Shown here: positions 41,956-52,652 of the stretch, piece by piece
Layout: each line of letters opens with the position of its first letter
Numbering within the stretch: the stretch's first letter is position 1
NCBI RefSeq assembly: GCF_900107925.1
Contig: NZ_FNUJ01000001.1
Coordinates: 744,001 to 808,000 of the forward strand
Source of the DNA: Amycolatopsis pretoriensis
GTDB taxonomy: Bacteria; Actinomycetota; Actinomycetes; Mycobacteriales; Pseudonocardiaceae
DNA: 64,000 nt
Direction: 5' to 3'
Notes under the pieces: generated by a model
What the model was told of the DNA's origin: nothing
The model's input: only the letters and a program-made list of their open reading frames with translations
The model's database searches: none
Position numbers and translations under genes: made by a program

Positions 41956-42902
41956 CGGCGGTGCTCGAGACGGCGCCGGACCGCGGAACCTGGCGGCGTG
42001 GCCGCGTGATCGCGGCGTTTTCCGCACTGACGGCGCTTCTGCTGCTCGCGCATCGACTGGTGCCCAACTGGGTCGGCAACGCCGGCAGCCTGCTGGAGAC
42101 GTTCCTGCCGTGGACCGCCCTGCTCGTGCTCCCGCTGCTCGTGGCGGCGCTGCTCCGGCGTTCGGCGCTCGCGCTCGTTTCGCTGCTGCTGCCGGCGCTG
42201 GTGTGGGGCGGGTTCTTCGGCGGCAGGTTGTCCGACAAGACCGAAGCGGGCGGCGACCTGACGATCGTGTCGCACAACGTCAACGACGAGAACCCGGACC
42301 CGGCCGGCACCGCGCGGGCGCTGGCCGCGACCGGCGCGCAGGTGATCGCCTTGGAGGAGCTGAAGAAGTCCGAGATCCCGAAGTACGAAGACGCGCTCGC
42401 CGCGGCCTACCCGCACCACTCGGTGCAGGGCACGGTCGGGATCTGGAGCACTTTTCCGCTGGGTGACACGAGACCGGTCGCGATCATGCCGTGGACCCGC
42501 GCGCTGCGGACCACAGTGGACACTCCGAAGGGCCCGGTGGCGGTGTTCGTCGCGCACCTGCCCTCGGTGCGCGTCCGGCTCGACTCGGGCTTCACGGCGA
42601 ACGGCCGCGACGAAGCGATCGGCCTGCTCGCCGACGCGTTGGCGGGAGAGCGGTCGTCGCGCACGGTGCTGGTCGGCGACTTCAACGGCACGGCGGACGA
42701 CCGGGCCCTGGAGCCGATCACCGCGCGGCTGCGGTCCGCGCAGGAGCAGGCCGGCGACGGCTTCGGCTTCAGCTGGCCGGCCGGGTTGCCGATGGCGCGG
42801 ATCGACCAGATCTTCGTGGCGGGGGTGCGGCCGACCGCGTCGTGGACCCTGCCGGCGACGGGCAGCGACCACCTCCCGGTGGCGGCTTCACTCGCCCTCT
42901 GA
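41952..42902 (+). CDS. Membrane-anchored endonuclease/exonuclease/phosphatase-family protein
   Basis: The 316-residue protein has three N-terminal membrane helices (about 20-36, 50-68 and 72-95) and an EEP domain outside. Its catalytic landmarks are TIVSHNVNDEN, ALEELKKSE, VGDFNGT and GSDHLPV. The group hydrolyses phosphodiesters in nucleic acids, lipids or inositol phosphates. The topology places the active site outside the membrane. It is coupled to the carboxypeptidase gene. Substrate not known. Confidence 0.82.
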   Translation: MTAVLETAPDRGTWRRGRVIAAFSALTALLLLAHRLVPNWVGNAGSLLETFLPWTALLVLPLLVAALLRRSALALVSLLLPALVWGGFFGGRLSDKTEAGGDLTIVSHNVNDENPDPAGTARALAATGAQVIALEELKKSEIPKYEDALAAAYPHHSVQGTVGIWSTFPLGDTRPVAIMPWTRALRTTVDTPKGPVAVFVAHLPSVRVRLDSGFTANGRDEAIGLLADALAGERSSRTVLVGDFNGTADDRALEPITARLRSAQEQAGDGFGFSWPAGLPMARIDQIFVAGVRPTASWTLPATGSDHLPVAASLAL

Positions 42903-43030
42903 CCCCCCGGTTTGTGCACCTGAACACCCCGCTCACGCCCCTTCCGGTGAATTCCCCACGGCGCCCTCCGCTGGTCGGCGGCGGTGCCGGGCGCTGAACG
43001 CACGTGACTAGACCGTTACGCGACCCAGGC

Positions 43031-43058
43031 TTGACCCCGCCGGTGTTATCGCTAACAC
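43031..43058 (+). promoter_or_regulatory. Promoter and LacI-type operator of regulator 2
   Basis: TTGACC (43031-43036) and TAACAC (43053-43058) are 16 bp apart. The operator GTGTTATCGCTAACAC (43043-43058) covers the -10 box, so binding would block RNA polymerase. The geometry suggests autorepression of the LacI gene at 43131. Confidence 0.75.
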
Positions 43059-43130
43059 TGACTCCTCGCCGCCACCCGAACGGGTGACGGTGACCACTGT
43101 GACTGCCACAGCGAAGCGAGCGGGAAGGGG

Positions 43131-44177
43131 ATGCCGGTGGCCGAACGACCCCGCTCCGGCGGCCCCGTCAGGGTGACCGCCGGCACGCGGCAGCCCAGCC
43201 TGACCGACGTCGCCGGCGTGGCGGGCGTGTCGCACATGACCGTCTCCCGGGTCATCAACGGGACCGGCCCGGTGCGGCCCGAAACCCGCGCCCGGGTGCT
43301 CGCCGCGATCGAGGAACTGGGCTACCGCCCGAACTCCGCGGCCCGCGCGCTGGTCACCGGGCGCACCGGGACGCTCGGCGTCGTCGCGCTCGAGTCCAAT
43401 CTGTACGGTCCGGCCAGCACGCTCTACGGCATCGAGAACGCCGCCCGCGAAGCCGGGTACGCGATCACGATCTCCAGCGTGAGCCGGCCGGGCCGGTCGT
43501 CGATCGCCGACGCGGTGGAGAACCTCCGCCGCCAGGCCGTCGAAGGCATCATCGTCATCGCCCCGCACGTCACCGCCGGCCGGGCCCTGGAAGCCGCCCC
43601 CGCGGACTTCCCGGTCGTCGCGGTCGGTGGCGGCGAGGCGGCACCGGTTCCGGTCATCTCCGTCGACCAGCGCGACGGCGCCCGCCGCGCCACCGAACAC
43701 CTGCTGGCCCTCGGGCACCGGACCGTCTGGCACGTCGCCGGACCCGAGGACTGGCTGGAGGCCCGCGACCGCGAAGCCGGCTGGCGGGAAACCCTCGAAC
43801 GCCACGGCGCGAACATGCCGCGGGTGATCCAAGGTGACTGGAGCTCGCGCTCCGGCTACGAGGCGGGGCGATCCCTCGCCAAGGAACGCGACCTCGACGC
43901 CGTCTTCGCCGGCAACGACCAGATGGCGCTCGGCCTGCTGCGCGCCTTCGCCGAAGCCGGCGTCTCGGTGCCGCGGGACGTGCGCGTCGCGGGCTTCGAC
44001 GACGTCCCCGAGGCGGCGTACTTCACGCCGCCGCTGACCACGGTGCGCCAGGACTTCATCGAAGTCGGCCGGCGCACGTTCGGCCTGCTCACCCAGCGGA
44101 TGGACGGGGGTGACCGGCACGCGCGCGCCCTGGTCGTGCCCGAGCTGATCGTCCGCGAGAGCACCGGGCCGCGTTAG
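43131..44177 (+). CDS. LacI-family regulator 2 (arabinose operon)
   Basis: The 348-residue repressor has the helix-turn-helix SLTDVAGVAGVSHMTVSRVI (about 19-40), hinge LGYRPNSAARALVTGR and a ligand domain very like that of regulator 1, including TLGVVALESNLYGPASTLYG. ATG at 43131 stands almost on top of AAGGGG; GTG at 43137 has better spacing and may be the true start. An operator covers its promoter and a second lies before the arabinose operon 40 bp after its stop. It probably releases both when L-arabinose or arabino-oligosaccharide is present. Confidence 0.88.
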   Translation: MPVAERPRSGGPVRVTAGTRQPSLTDVAGVAGVSHMTVSRVINGTGPVRPETRARVLAAIEELGYRPNSAARALVTGRTGTLGVVALESNLYGPASTLYGIENAAREAGYAITISSVSRPGRSSIADAVENLRRQAVEGIIVIAPHVTAGRALEAAPADFPVVAVGGGEAAPVPVISVDQRDGARRATEHLLALGHRTVWHVAGPEDWLEARDREAGWRETLERHGANMPRVIQGDWSSRSGYEAGRSLAKERDLDAVFAGNDQMALGLLRAFAEAGVSVPRDVRVAGFDDVPEAAYFTPPLTTVRQDFIEVGRRTFGLLTQRMDGGDRHARALVVPELIVRESTGPR

Positions 44178-44216
44178 CACGGCGAACGCGCCCGGCAGAA
44201 GAAGACCAGCTCCGAC

Positions 44217-44230
44217 TGTTAACGCTAACA
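44217..44230. promoter_or_regulatory. LacI-type operator of the arabinose operon
   Basis: TGTTAACGCTAACA lies 30 bp before the first transport gene and shares all arm bases with the sites at 28685 and 43043. No good -35/-10 pair was found around it. Confidence 0.72.
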
Positions 44231-44260
44231 AAATTGATCACCGTCGATCGAGGAGTGAAC

Positions 44261-45235
44261 GTGCTGAAGAAGCGATGGGCCGCCGCGGCGGCCGCGGCGG
44301 CCGGACTCGTGCTGCTCACCGCCTGCGGGAGTGGTGGCTCTTCCGGTGGCTCCGGCGGGGCGATCACGCTCGGCTTCGCCCAGGTGGGCGCCGAGAGCGG
44401 GTGGCGGACGGCCAACACCAAGTCGATCCAGGACTCGGCCAAGTCCGCCGGCATCGAGCTCAAGTTCTCCGACGCGCAGCAGAAGCAGGAGAACCAGATC
44501 TCCGCGATCCGCTCCTACATCCAGCAGAAGGTCAAGGTCATCGCCTTCTCGCCGGTGGTGGAGTCCGGCTGGGACACCGTCCTCAAGGAAGCGAAGACGG
44601 CCAACATCCCGGTCATCCTCACCGACCGGGCGATCGACTCGCCGGACAAGTCGCTCTACAAGACCTTCCTCGGCTCCGACTTCATCGCCGAGGGCAAGAA
44701 GGCGGGGGAGTGGCTGACCAAGGAGTTCGGCAGCGCCACCGGCCAGGTCAACATCGTCGAGCTGCAGGGCACCACGGGTTCGGCGCCGGCCAACGACCGC
44801 AAGAAGGGCTTCGCGGACGTCATCGCGGCGGACCCGAAGTACAAGATCGTCGCGTCGCAGACCGGTGAGTTCACCCGCGCCAAGGGCAAGGAGGTCATGG
44901 AGGCCTTCCTGAAGTCCCAGCCGAAGATCGACGTCCTCTACGCGCACAACGACGACATGGCCCTCGGCGCCATCGAAGCGATCGAAGCCGCGGGCAAGGT
45001 CCCGGGCAAGGACATCAAGATCGTCTCGGTCGACGGCGTGAAGGACGCGCTGACGGCACTGGCCGACGGCAAGATCAACCACGTCGTCGAGTGCAACCCG
45101 CTGCTCGGCCCGCAGCTGATGGACCTGGTGAAGAAGGTCTCCGCCGGCGAGCAGGTGCCCGCCCGCATCGAGACCCAGGAAACCGAGTTCGACCAGGCGT
45201 CGGCGAAGGCCGCCCTGCCGCAGCGGCAGTACTGA
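44261..45235 (+). CDS. ytfQ: Sugar-binding lipoprotein, YtfQ-like (furanose-type)
   Basis: The 324-residue lipoprotein has a signal with lipobox LTAC near residue 23. Its mature part follows E. coli YtfQ closely: GFAQVGAESGWRTANT, QQKQENQISAIRSYI, TDRAIDSPDKSLY, VELQGTTGSAPANDRKKGF, FTRAKGKEVMEAF and VLYAHNDDMALGAIEAIEAA. YtfQ binds the furanose forms of galactose and arabinose. The GTG follows AGGAG. As the first gene of a unit with a GH51 arabinofuranosidase it probably captures L-arabinofuranose released outside the cell. Confidence 0.88.
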   Translation: MLKKRWAAAAAAAAGLVLLTACGSGGSSGGSGGAITLGFAQVGAESGWRTANTKSIQDSAKSAGIELKFSDAQQKQENQISAIRSYIQQKVKVIAFSPVVESGWDTVLKEAKTANIPVILTDRAIDSPDKSLYKTFLGSDFIAEGKKAGEWLTKEFGSATGQVNIVELQGTTGSAPANDRKKGFADVIAADPKYKIVASQTGEFTRAKGKEVMEAFLKSQPKIDVLYAHNDDMALGAIEAIEAAGKVPGKDIKIVSVDGVKDALTALADGKINHVVECNPLLGPQLMDLVKKVSAGEQVPARIETQETEFDQASAKAALPQRQY

Positions 45236-45245
45236 GAGGTCCGTC

Positions 45246-46756
<1,511 letters not shown>

Positions 46757-46760
<4 letters not shown>

Positions 46761-47800
46761 AAGGGATGACCAAACACCGGCTCTTCTGGCCCGTGGTGGC
46801 GTTGCTCGCGCTGCTGCTGGGCGACCTGATCGCCAGCCCGGCGTTCTTCTCGATCGAGCTGCGCGACGGCCACCTCTACGGGAACCTCGTCGACATCCTC
46901 AAGAACGGCGCCCCGCTGATCCTCATCGCGATCGGCATGACGCTGGTGATCGCCACCCGCGGCATCGACCTGTCGGTGGGCGCGGTCGTCGCGATCAGCG
47001 GCTCGCTCGCGTGCCTGTGGATCGCCGACCACCCGGACGGCGTGGGCGCCACGCTCGTCGCCGTCGGGCTGGCGCTCGGGTTGTCCCTGGTGCTCGGCGT
47101 GTGGAACGGCTGGCTCGTCGCCCAGCTGGGCATCCAGCCGATCATCGCGACGCTCATCCTGATGGTCGCCGGCCGCGGGATCGCGCAGCTGATCTCCGGC
47201 GGCCAGATCATCACCATCAACGCCGCGCCGTACGAGTGGATCGGCAGCGGGTTCGTGCTGACGCTGCCGAGCGCGATCCTCATCGCCCTGCTCGTCTTCG
47301 TGCTCGCCTCGCTGCTGGTCCGGCGCTCCGCGCTCGGCATGCTCGTCGAAGCCGTCGGCGGCAACCCGGAAGCCAGCCGGCTCGCCGGGCTCCGCTCGGC
47401 GCGGCTCACCTGGCTCGTCTACGTCTTCTGTGGACTGTGCGCGGGCATCGCCGGGCTGATGATCAGCGCGAACGTGCACAGCGCCGACGCCAACCACGCC
47501 GGGTTGTTCATCGAGCTCGACGCGATCCTCGCCGTCGTCGTCGGCGGCACCCAGCTGACCGGCGGCCGCTTCTCCCTCGGCGGCTCGGTGATCGGCGCGC
47601 TGCTCATCCAGACGCTGACCACCACCGTCTACGCCCTCGGCATCCCGCCCGAGGCGATCATGCTGTTCAAGGCCCTGGTCGTCCTCGCGGTGTGCCTGCT
47701 GCAGTCGCCCGCGTTCCGCCGCAAGCTGCGCCGGCGTGGGGCCCGCCCGGCCGCGCCGGCCCCCGCGTCCGCTCCGGAAAAGGTGGAGGTCACGGCATGA
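46757..47800 (+). CDS. ytfT: Sugar ABC transporter permease, YtfT-like
   Basis: This 347-residue membrane subunit has 8-10 helices and the family pattern IGMTLVIATRGIDLSVGAVV and EAVGGNPEASRLAGLRSARL, with VVVGGTQLTGGRFSLGGS near the end. It pairs with the next permease. A charged Ala/Pro-rich tail follows the last helix. It starts with GTG overlapping the ATPase stop. Confidence 0.88.
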
Positions 47801-48783
47801 CCACGCTCGCCCGCGTCAAAGGCTACCGGCCGCAGCAGCGGCACGTGCCGATCCTGGCGACCATGGCGCTGCTGATCGCCGCCTACATCTTCGGCGCCGC
47901 CCAGTACGAGGCCTTCGGGTCCGGGCAGGTCGTGCTCGACCTGTTCATCAACAACGCCTTCCTGCTCGTCGTCGCGATCGGGATGACGTTCGTGATCCTC
48001 ACCGGCGGCATCGACCTGTCGGTCGGCTCGGTCGTCGCACTGTCCACAGTGGTCTCCGGCGACCTGATGCAGAAGCACGGCTGGCCGGCGTACGCGGCGA
48101 TCGCCGTGGTCCTGGTGGTCGGCGCGCTGCTCGGGGCCGGGATGGGCGCGCTCATCCACTTCTTCGAGATCCAGCCGTTCATCGCGACGCTGATCGGGAT
48201 GTTCTTCGCGCGCGGGCTCTGCTACACGATCAGCACCGAGGCGTACTCCATCGACAACCCGACGATCGCCACCCTCGCCCAGACACAGATCCCGCTGGGC
48301 GGGGAGCTGCACATCTCGATCAGCGTGGTCGTCGCGCTGGTCGTCGTCGCGGTCGCGGTGTACGTCCTGGCCTTCACGCGGTTCGGGCGCACGGTCTACT
48401 CGATCGGCGGCAACGCGCAGTCGGCGATGCTGATGGGCCTCAAGACCGGTCGCACGAAGATCGCCGTGTACACGATCAGCGGGTTCTGCTCGGCCCTCGG
48501 CGGCCTGCTTCTCGTGCTGTACAAGTCTTCCGGCGACCCGCTCAACGGCGTCGGCCTGGAGCTGACCGCGATCGCCGCGGTGGTCATCGGCGGCACCATC
48601 CTCACCGGCGGCTCCGGGTACGTGCTGGGCACCGTGCTCGGGATCATGGTGCTGGGCATCATCCAGACGCTGATCACCTTCGACGGCACGCTCAACTCCT
48701 GGTGGACGTCGATCATCACCGGAGCCCTCCTGTTCGTCTTCATCGTCCTGCAGCGCCTCGTCACCCGAGGGAGCGACCGATGA
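47797..48783 (+). CDS. yjfF: Sugar ABC transporter permease, YjfF-like
   Basis: The 328-residue second permease shows IGMTFVILTGGIDLSVGSVV, YSIGGNAQSAMLMGLKTGRT and VVIGGTILTGGSGYVLG, the order found in YjfF and related RbsC-type proteins. Two different permeases, as opposed to a homodimer, are the rule in YtfQRT/YjfF importers. The stop overlaps the ATG of the GH51 gene, so the secreted enzyme and the importer are translationally linked. Confidence 0.88.
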   Translation: MTTLARVKGYRPQQRHVPILATMALLIAAYIFGAAQYEAFGSGQVVLDLFINNAFLLVVAIGMTFVILTGGIDLSVGSVVALSTVVSGDLMQKHGWPAYAAIAVVLVVGALLGAGMGALIHFFEIQPFIATLIGMFFARGLCYTISTEAYSIDNPTIATLAQTQIPLGGELHISISVVVALVVVAVAVYVLAFTRFGRTVYSIGGNAQSAMLMGLKTGRTKIAVYTISGFCSALGGLLLVLYKSSGDPLNGVGLELTAIAAVVIGGTILTGGSGYVLGTVLGIMVLGIIQTLITFDGTLNSWWTSIITGALLFVFIVLQRLVTRGSDR

Positions 48784-51700
48784 TCCGGCGCGTTCTGGCC
48801 GTGCTCGCGGCCTTGACCCTGTTCTCCGCCCTGCCCGCGACAGCGACCGCGGCCGAGCCCGGGTCGGCGCTCGCCGGGCACTGGACGTTCGACGAGGGCA
48901 GCGGCACCACCGCCGCCGACAGCGCGGGGGACCACCCCGCCACCTTGACCTCCGGCGCGGGCTGGGGCCCGGGTGTCCGCGGCGGCGCCCTGACGACCGA
49001 TGGCACGAGCGGATTCGCCGACGCCGGCGCACCCGTGCTGGACACCACCAAGAGCTTCTCGGTCAGCAGCTGGGTCAAGCTCGACAAGACGTCGGGCTAC
49101 CAGACGTTCGTGAGTATCGACGGGAACCAGGTCAGCAACTTCTTCCTGCAGTTCCGCGACGATTCGCGCCGGTTCGCCTTCACCCGCCTCGCCGGGGACG
49201 CCCCGGCCGACGGCGTCGTCGCGGCCGCGAACTTCGACCCGGTCGTGGGCCAGTGGTACCAGCTCACCGGCGTGTTCGACGCCGCCGCGTCGACGCTGGC
49301 CCTGTACGTCGACGGCACCCGCCAGACCACCGTCGCCGCGCCCGCCGGCTGGGCCGGCACCGGTCACCTGGTGATCGGCCGCGGCAAGTACGGCGGCAAC
49401 CCGGTGGACTACGTCGACGGCTCGATCGACGACGTCCGCGCCTACAGCGGCGCCCTGACCGGAGCCGACGCCGCCCGCCTGGCCATCGCCGGGCACTGGA
49501 CCCTCGACGAGGGCACCGGCACCACCGCGGCCGACGACTCCCTCGACGCCCGCACCGCCACCCTGACCGGCGGCGCGACCTGGGGCGACGGGGTGGTCGG
49601 CCCGCACGGTGCGGTCTTCGACGGCACCGACGCCGCCATCGACGCCCCGGCCCCGGTGATCGACACCGCGCAGAGCTTCTCGGTGTCCGCGTGGGTCAAG
49701 CCGACCGCGGCCACCGGCTTCCGGACCGCGGTGAGCGTCGACGGCTCGGCGATCAGCGGCTTCTACCTCCAACGCGCCGGCGACGGCCGCTTCGCGTTCA
49801 CGCGCCGTGCGGGTGACGGCGACACGGCGTCGTCCGCGGCGGTCTCGACGCTGCCCGCACAAGCCGACCAGTGGCAGCACCTCGTCGGTGTCTACAACCG
49901 CGCCGCCGGCACCCTTTCCCTGTACGTCAACGGAACCCTGCAGCAGAGCGTCCCGTTCACCACGCCGTGGACCGCCTCCGGGCACCTGGAGATCGGGCGC
50001 GGCAAGTGGGCCGGCGCCCCGGCCGACTGGTTCGCCGGCGGCATCGACGACGTCCGCGCGTACCCGACGCCGCTGGCCGCGTCCGCCGTCGCCGCCCTGG
50101 CCGCGAGCGGCTCGTGGCACTTCGACGAGGGTACCGGCACGGTCGCCCGCGACTCGAGCGCGAACGCCGCCGACGGCACCCTGCGCGGCGCGACGTGGAC
50201 CGCGGGTGCGGCGGGCCAGGCCGTCCAGTTCGACGGCAAGTCCACTGTGGACATGGGCACCTCGCCCGCGTTCGACACCGGCACCGGCTCGCTCTCGCTG
50301 GCCGCCTGGTTCCGGACCACCACCGGCGGCACCCTCGTCGACCACGGCGACGGCTACGCCCTGGGCGTGACCGGCGGCAAGCTCACCGCCCGCGTCGGCA
50401 CCCTCCAGGTGACCACCACCGGCGGCGGGCTCGCCGACGGCACCTGGCACCACGCCGCCGTCGTCCTCGACCGCGCTTCCCAGCGGCTCACCGTCTACGC
50501 CGACGGTGACGCGGCCGCGGTCACCAGCACCTGCGGCACCCCCACCGGCACGATGCTGGACGTCTCCGCCTGCCCGGCGTCCGGGACCGCTGCGGCGCCC
50601 CTGACGGTCGGCGCCGGGTTCACCGGCGCGGTCGACGAGCTGGAGCTGCGCCGCTTCCCGCTCACCGCGGCCCAGATCGGCACCCTCGCCGGAGCCAACC
50701 AGCTCGCGGTCGACGCCAACGTCGTGCGCGCCAACACCCGCCCGACGACGTACGGTTCGATCCTCGAGGACATCAGCCACTCCGTCGAAGGCGGGCTCTA
50801 CGCCGAACTCGTCCGCAACCGCACCTTCAAGGAGGCCTACCAGCGCGGCAGCGGCGCGGGCGACACCCCGGTCCCGTACTGGTCGCTGCTCACCTCGGCC
50901 GGCGCGACCGGCACCTACGCGATCGACACCGCGACCCCGCTCAACACCGCCCTCGACCGGTCGCTGAAGCTGCACGCCGACGCGGTTCCGGCGGGTGGGC
51001 GCGTGGCCGCGGCCAACGTCGGCTACTACGGCATCGCGGCCAAACCGTCCACGAAGTACACGGGCAGCTTCTTCGGCAAGGGCACGTGGACCGGCGCGGT
51101 CCGGGTGAGCCTGGAGAAGCCGGACGGCACCGTGCTGGCGAGCAAGGACGTCCAGCCGGTCGGCGTGAACTGGGCGCAGCAGACGTTCAGCTTCACCACG
51201 CCGTCGACGATCACCGCGTCGACCGACAACCGGATCGTCGTCTCCCTGGTGAACAAGACCAAGAAGGCACTGGCCGGGGACGCCTGGTTCCAGCAGGTCT
51301 CGCTGTTCCCGCCGACGTTCAAGAACCACGGCGTCCGCCTCGACCTCGGGCAGAAGCTCGCGGCGATGAAGCTCGGCCTCTTCCGGGTCCCGGGTGGCAA
51401 CTACCTCGAAGGCAACACCCTCGACACGCGGTTCGCGTGGAAGAACACCATCGGCAAGCCGGAGGAGCGGCCGGGACACCAGAACACCGCGTGGGGCTAC
51501 TGGTCCACCGACGGCTTCGGCATCCTCGACTACCTCGAGCTGTCCGAGGACATCGGCGCCCAGCCGCTCCTGGCCCTGTTCGCCGGCTACACCCTCAACG
51601 GCCAGCACGTCAGCCAGGCCGACTACCCGCAGTACGTCCAGGAAGCCCTCGACGAGATCGAGTACGCCATCGGCGACGCCTCCACGACGTGGGGCGCGAA

Positions 51701-52580
51701 GCGGGTCGCCGACGGGCACCCGGCGCCGTTCGACCTGCACTACGTCGAGGTCGGCAACGAGGACTGGTTCGACGGCTCGGGCAGCTACGCCTGGCGCTTC
51801 ACCGACATGTACAACGCGATCAAGGCGAAGTACCCGCAGCTGACGGTCATCGCGACGACCGGCGGCCTGCAGGGCGGGGCCGCGTCGAGCACCTCGACCG
51901 GCGTGCGCCCGGACGCCGCGGACGACCACTACTACCAGTCGCCGCAGTGGTTCACCGACAACTCGACCCGCTACGACACCGCGGACCGCTCCGGGCCGGA
52001 CATCCTCGTCGGCGAATACGGCGCCCAGGACGGCCGGCCCACCGGCACCCTGGCCGCCGCCATCGGCGAGGCCGCGTTCCTCACCGGGCTGGAACGCAAC
52101 AGCGACGTCGTCATCGGCTCGATGTACGCGCCGGTGCTGGTGCAGGAGAACCAGTCGAACTGGCCGGTCAACCTGATCGGCTTCGACGCCGGGACGAGTT
52201 ACGCCTCGCCGTCGTACTGGGTGCAGCAGATGTTCTCCAGCACGCTCGGCAAGCAGATCGTGACCAGCCGCCTCAACCAGGGCAGCCCGCTGCGGCAGGT
52301 GGTGAACGTGACCACCAAGGGTGGCAGGAAGACGTTCACGGTCAAGCTCGTCAACCCGACCGGCCAGGTCCAGACCGCGCGGCTGGCGCTCACCGGCGTC
52401 ACCGCGGTCGACGGCACCGGGACGCTCACCACGCTCACCGGCGACCCGGCCGGCCGCAACAGCCTCGCCGCGCCGACCGCGATCGTGCCGCAGACCAGGG
52501 AGATCACCGGCCTCGCCGCCACTTCGAAGCTCACGTTGCCCGCCAACTCGGTGACGACCTTGGTCCTCACCGGCCGCTAG
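48780..52580 (+). CDS. Secreted alpha-L-arabinofuranosidase (GH51) with three LamG domains
   Basis: This 1266-residue enzyme has a Sec signal (RRVLAVLAALTLFSALPATA). Three LamG/concanavalin-like modules follow (about 30-236, 238-438 and 441-636), each opening with a HW or WHFDEGTG segment and closing with DGSIDDVRAY or FAGGIDDVRAYP. The catalytic part (640-1266) is GH51: TYGSILEDISHSVEGGLYAE, acid/base E994 in YVEVGNEDW and nucleophile E1079 in ILVGEYGAQ. GH51 enzymes release alpha-L-arabinofuranose from arabinan or arabinoxylan. Most GH51 proteins are intracellular and lack LamG repeats. The start overlaps the permease gene by four bases. A strong hairpin follows the stop. Confidence 0.9.
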   Translation: MIRRVLAVLAALTLFSALPATATAAEPGSALAGHWTFDEGSGTTAADSAGDHPATLTSGAGWGPGVRGGALTTDGTSGFADAGAPVLDTTKSFSVSSWVKLDKTSGYQTFVSIDGNQVSNFFLQFRDDSRRFAFTRLAGDAPADGVVAAANFDPVVGQWYQLTGVFDAAASTLALYVDGTRQTTVAAPAGWAGTGHLVIGRGKYGGNPVDYVDGSIDDVRAYSGALTGADAARLAIAGHWTLDEGTGTTAADDSLDARTATLTGGATWGDGVVGPHGAVFDGTDAAIDAPAPVIDTAQSFSVSAWVKPTAATGFRTAVSVDGSAISGFYLQRAGDGRFAFTRRAGDGDTASSAAVSTLPAQADQWQHLVGVYNRAAGTLSLYVNGTLQQSVPFTTPWTASGHLEIGRGKWAGAPADWFAGGIDDVRAYPTPLAASAVAALAASGSWHFDEGTGTVARDSSANAADGTLRGATWTAGAAGQAVQFDGKSTVDMGTSPAFDTGTGSLSLAAWFRTTTGGTLVDHGDGYALGVTGGKLTARVGTLQVTTTGGGLADGTWHHAAVVLDRASQRLTVYADGDAAAVTSTCGTPTGTMLDVSACPASGTAAAPLTVGAGFTGAVDELELRRFPLTAAQIGTLAGANQLAVDANVVRANTRPTTYGSILEDISHSVEGGLYAELVRNRTFKEAYQRGSGAGDTPVPYWSLLTSAGATGTYAIDTATPLNTALDRSLKLHADAVPAGGRVAAANVGYYGIAAKPSTKYTGSFFGKGTWTGAVRVSLEKPDGTVLASKDVQPVGVNWAQQTFSFTTPSTITASTDNRIVVSLVNKTKKALAGDAWFQQVSLFPPTFKNHGVRLDLGQKLAAMKLGLFRVPGGNYLEGNTLDTRFAWKNTIGKPEERPGHQNTAWGYWSTDGFGILDYLELSEDIGAQPLLALFAGYTLNGQHVSQADYPQYVQEALDEIEYAIGDASTTWGAKRVADGHPAPFDLHYVEVGNEDWFDGSGSYAWRFTDMYNAIKAKYPQLTVIATTGGLQGGAASSTSTGVRPDAADDHYYQSPQWFTDNSTRYDTADRSGPDILVGEYGAQDGRPTGTLAAAIGEAAFLTGLERNSDVVIGSMYAPVLVQENQSNWPVNLIGFDAGTSYASPSYWVQQMFSSTLGKQIVTSRLNQGSPLRQVVNVTTKGGRKTFTVKLVNPTGQVQTARLALTGVTAVDGTGTLTTLTGDPAGRNSLAAPTAIVPQTREITGLAATSKLTLPANSVTTLVLTGR

Positions 52581-52584
52581 AACC

Positions 52585-52626
52585 CCGGGGCGCGGCGCGT
52601 CCACCGCCGCCCGCGCCGCGCCCCGG
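52585..52626 (+). terminator. 15-bp hairpin between the GH51 gene and araB
   Basis: CCGGGGCGCGGCGCG pairs exactly with its complement over a 12-base loop. There is no T-run and the araB ribosome site follows directly. It is more likely a partial terminator or an mRNA-processing and stability element than a full stop, as no new promoter is evident before araB. Confidence 0.6.
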
Positions 52627-52652
52627 TCACCACACAGGAGGGAGAGGACACC

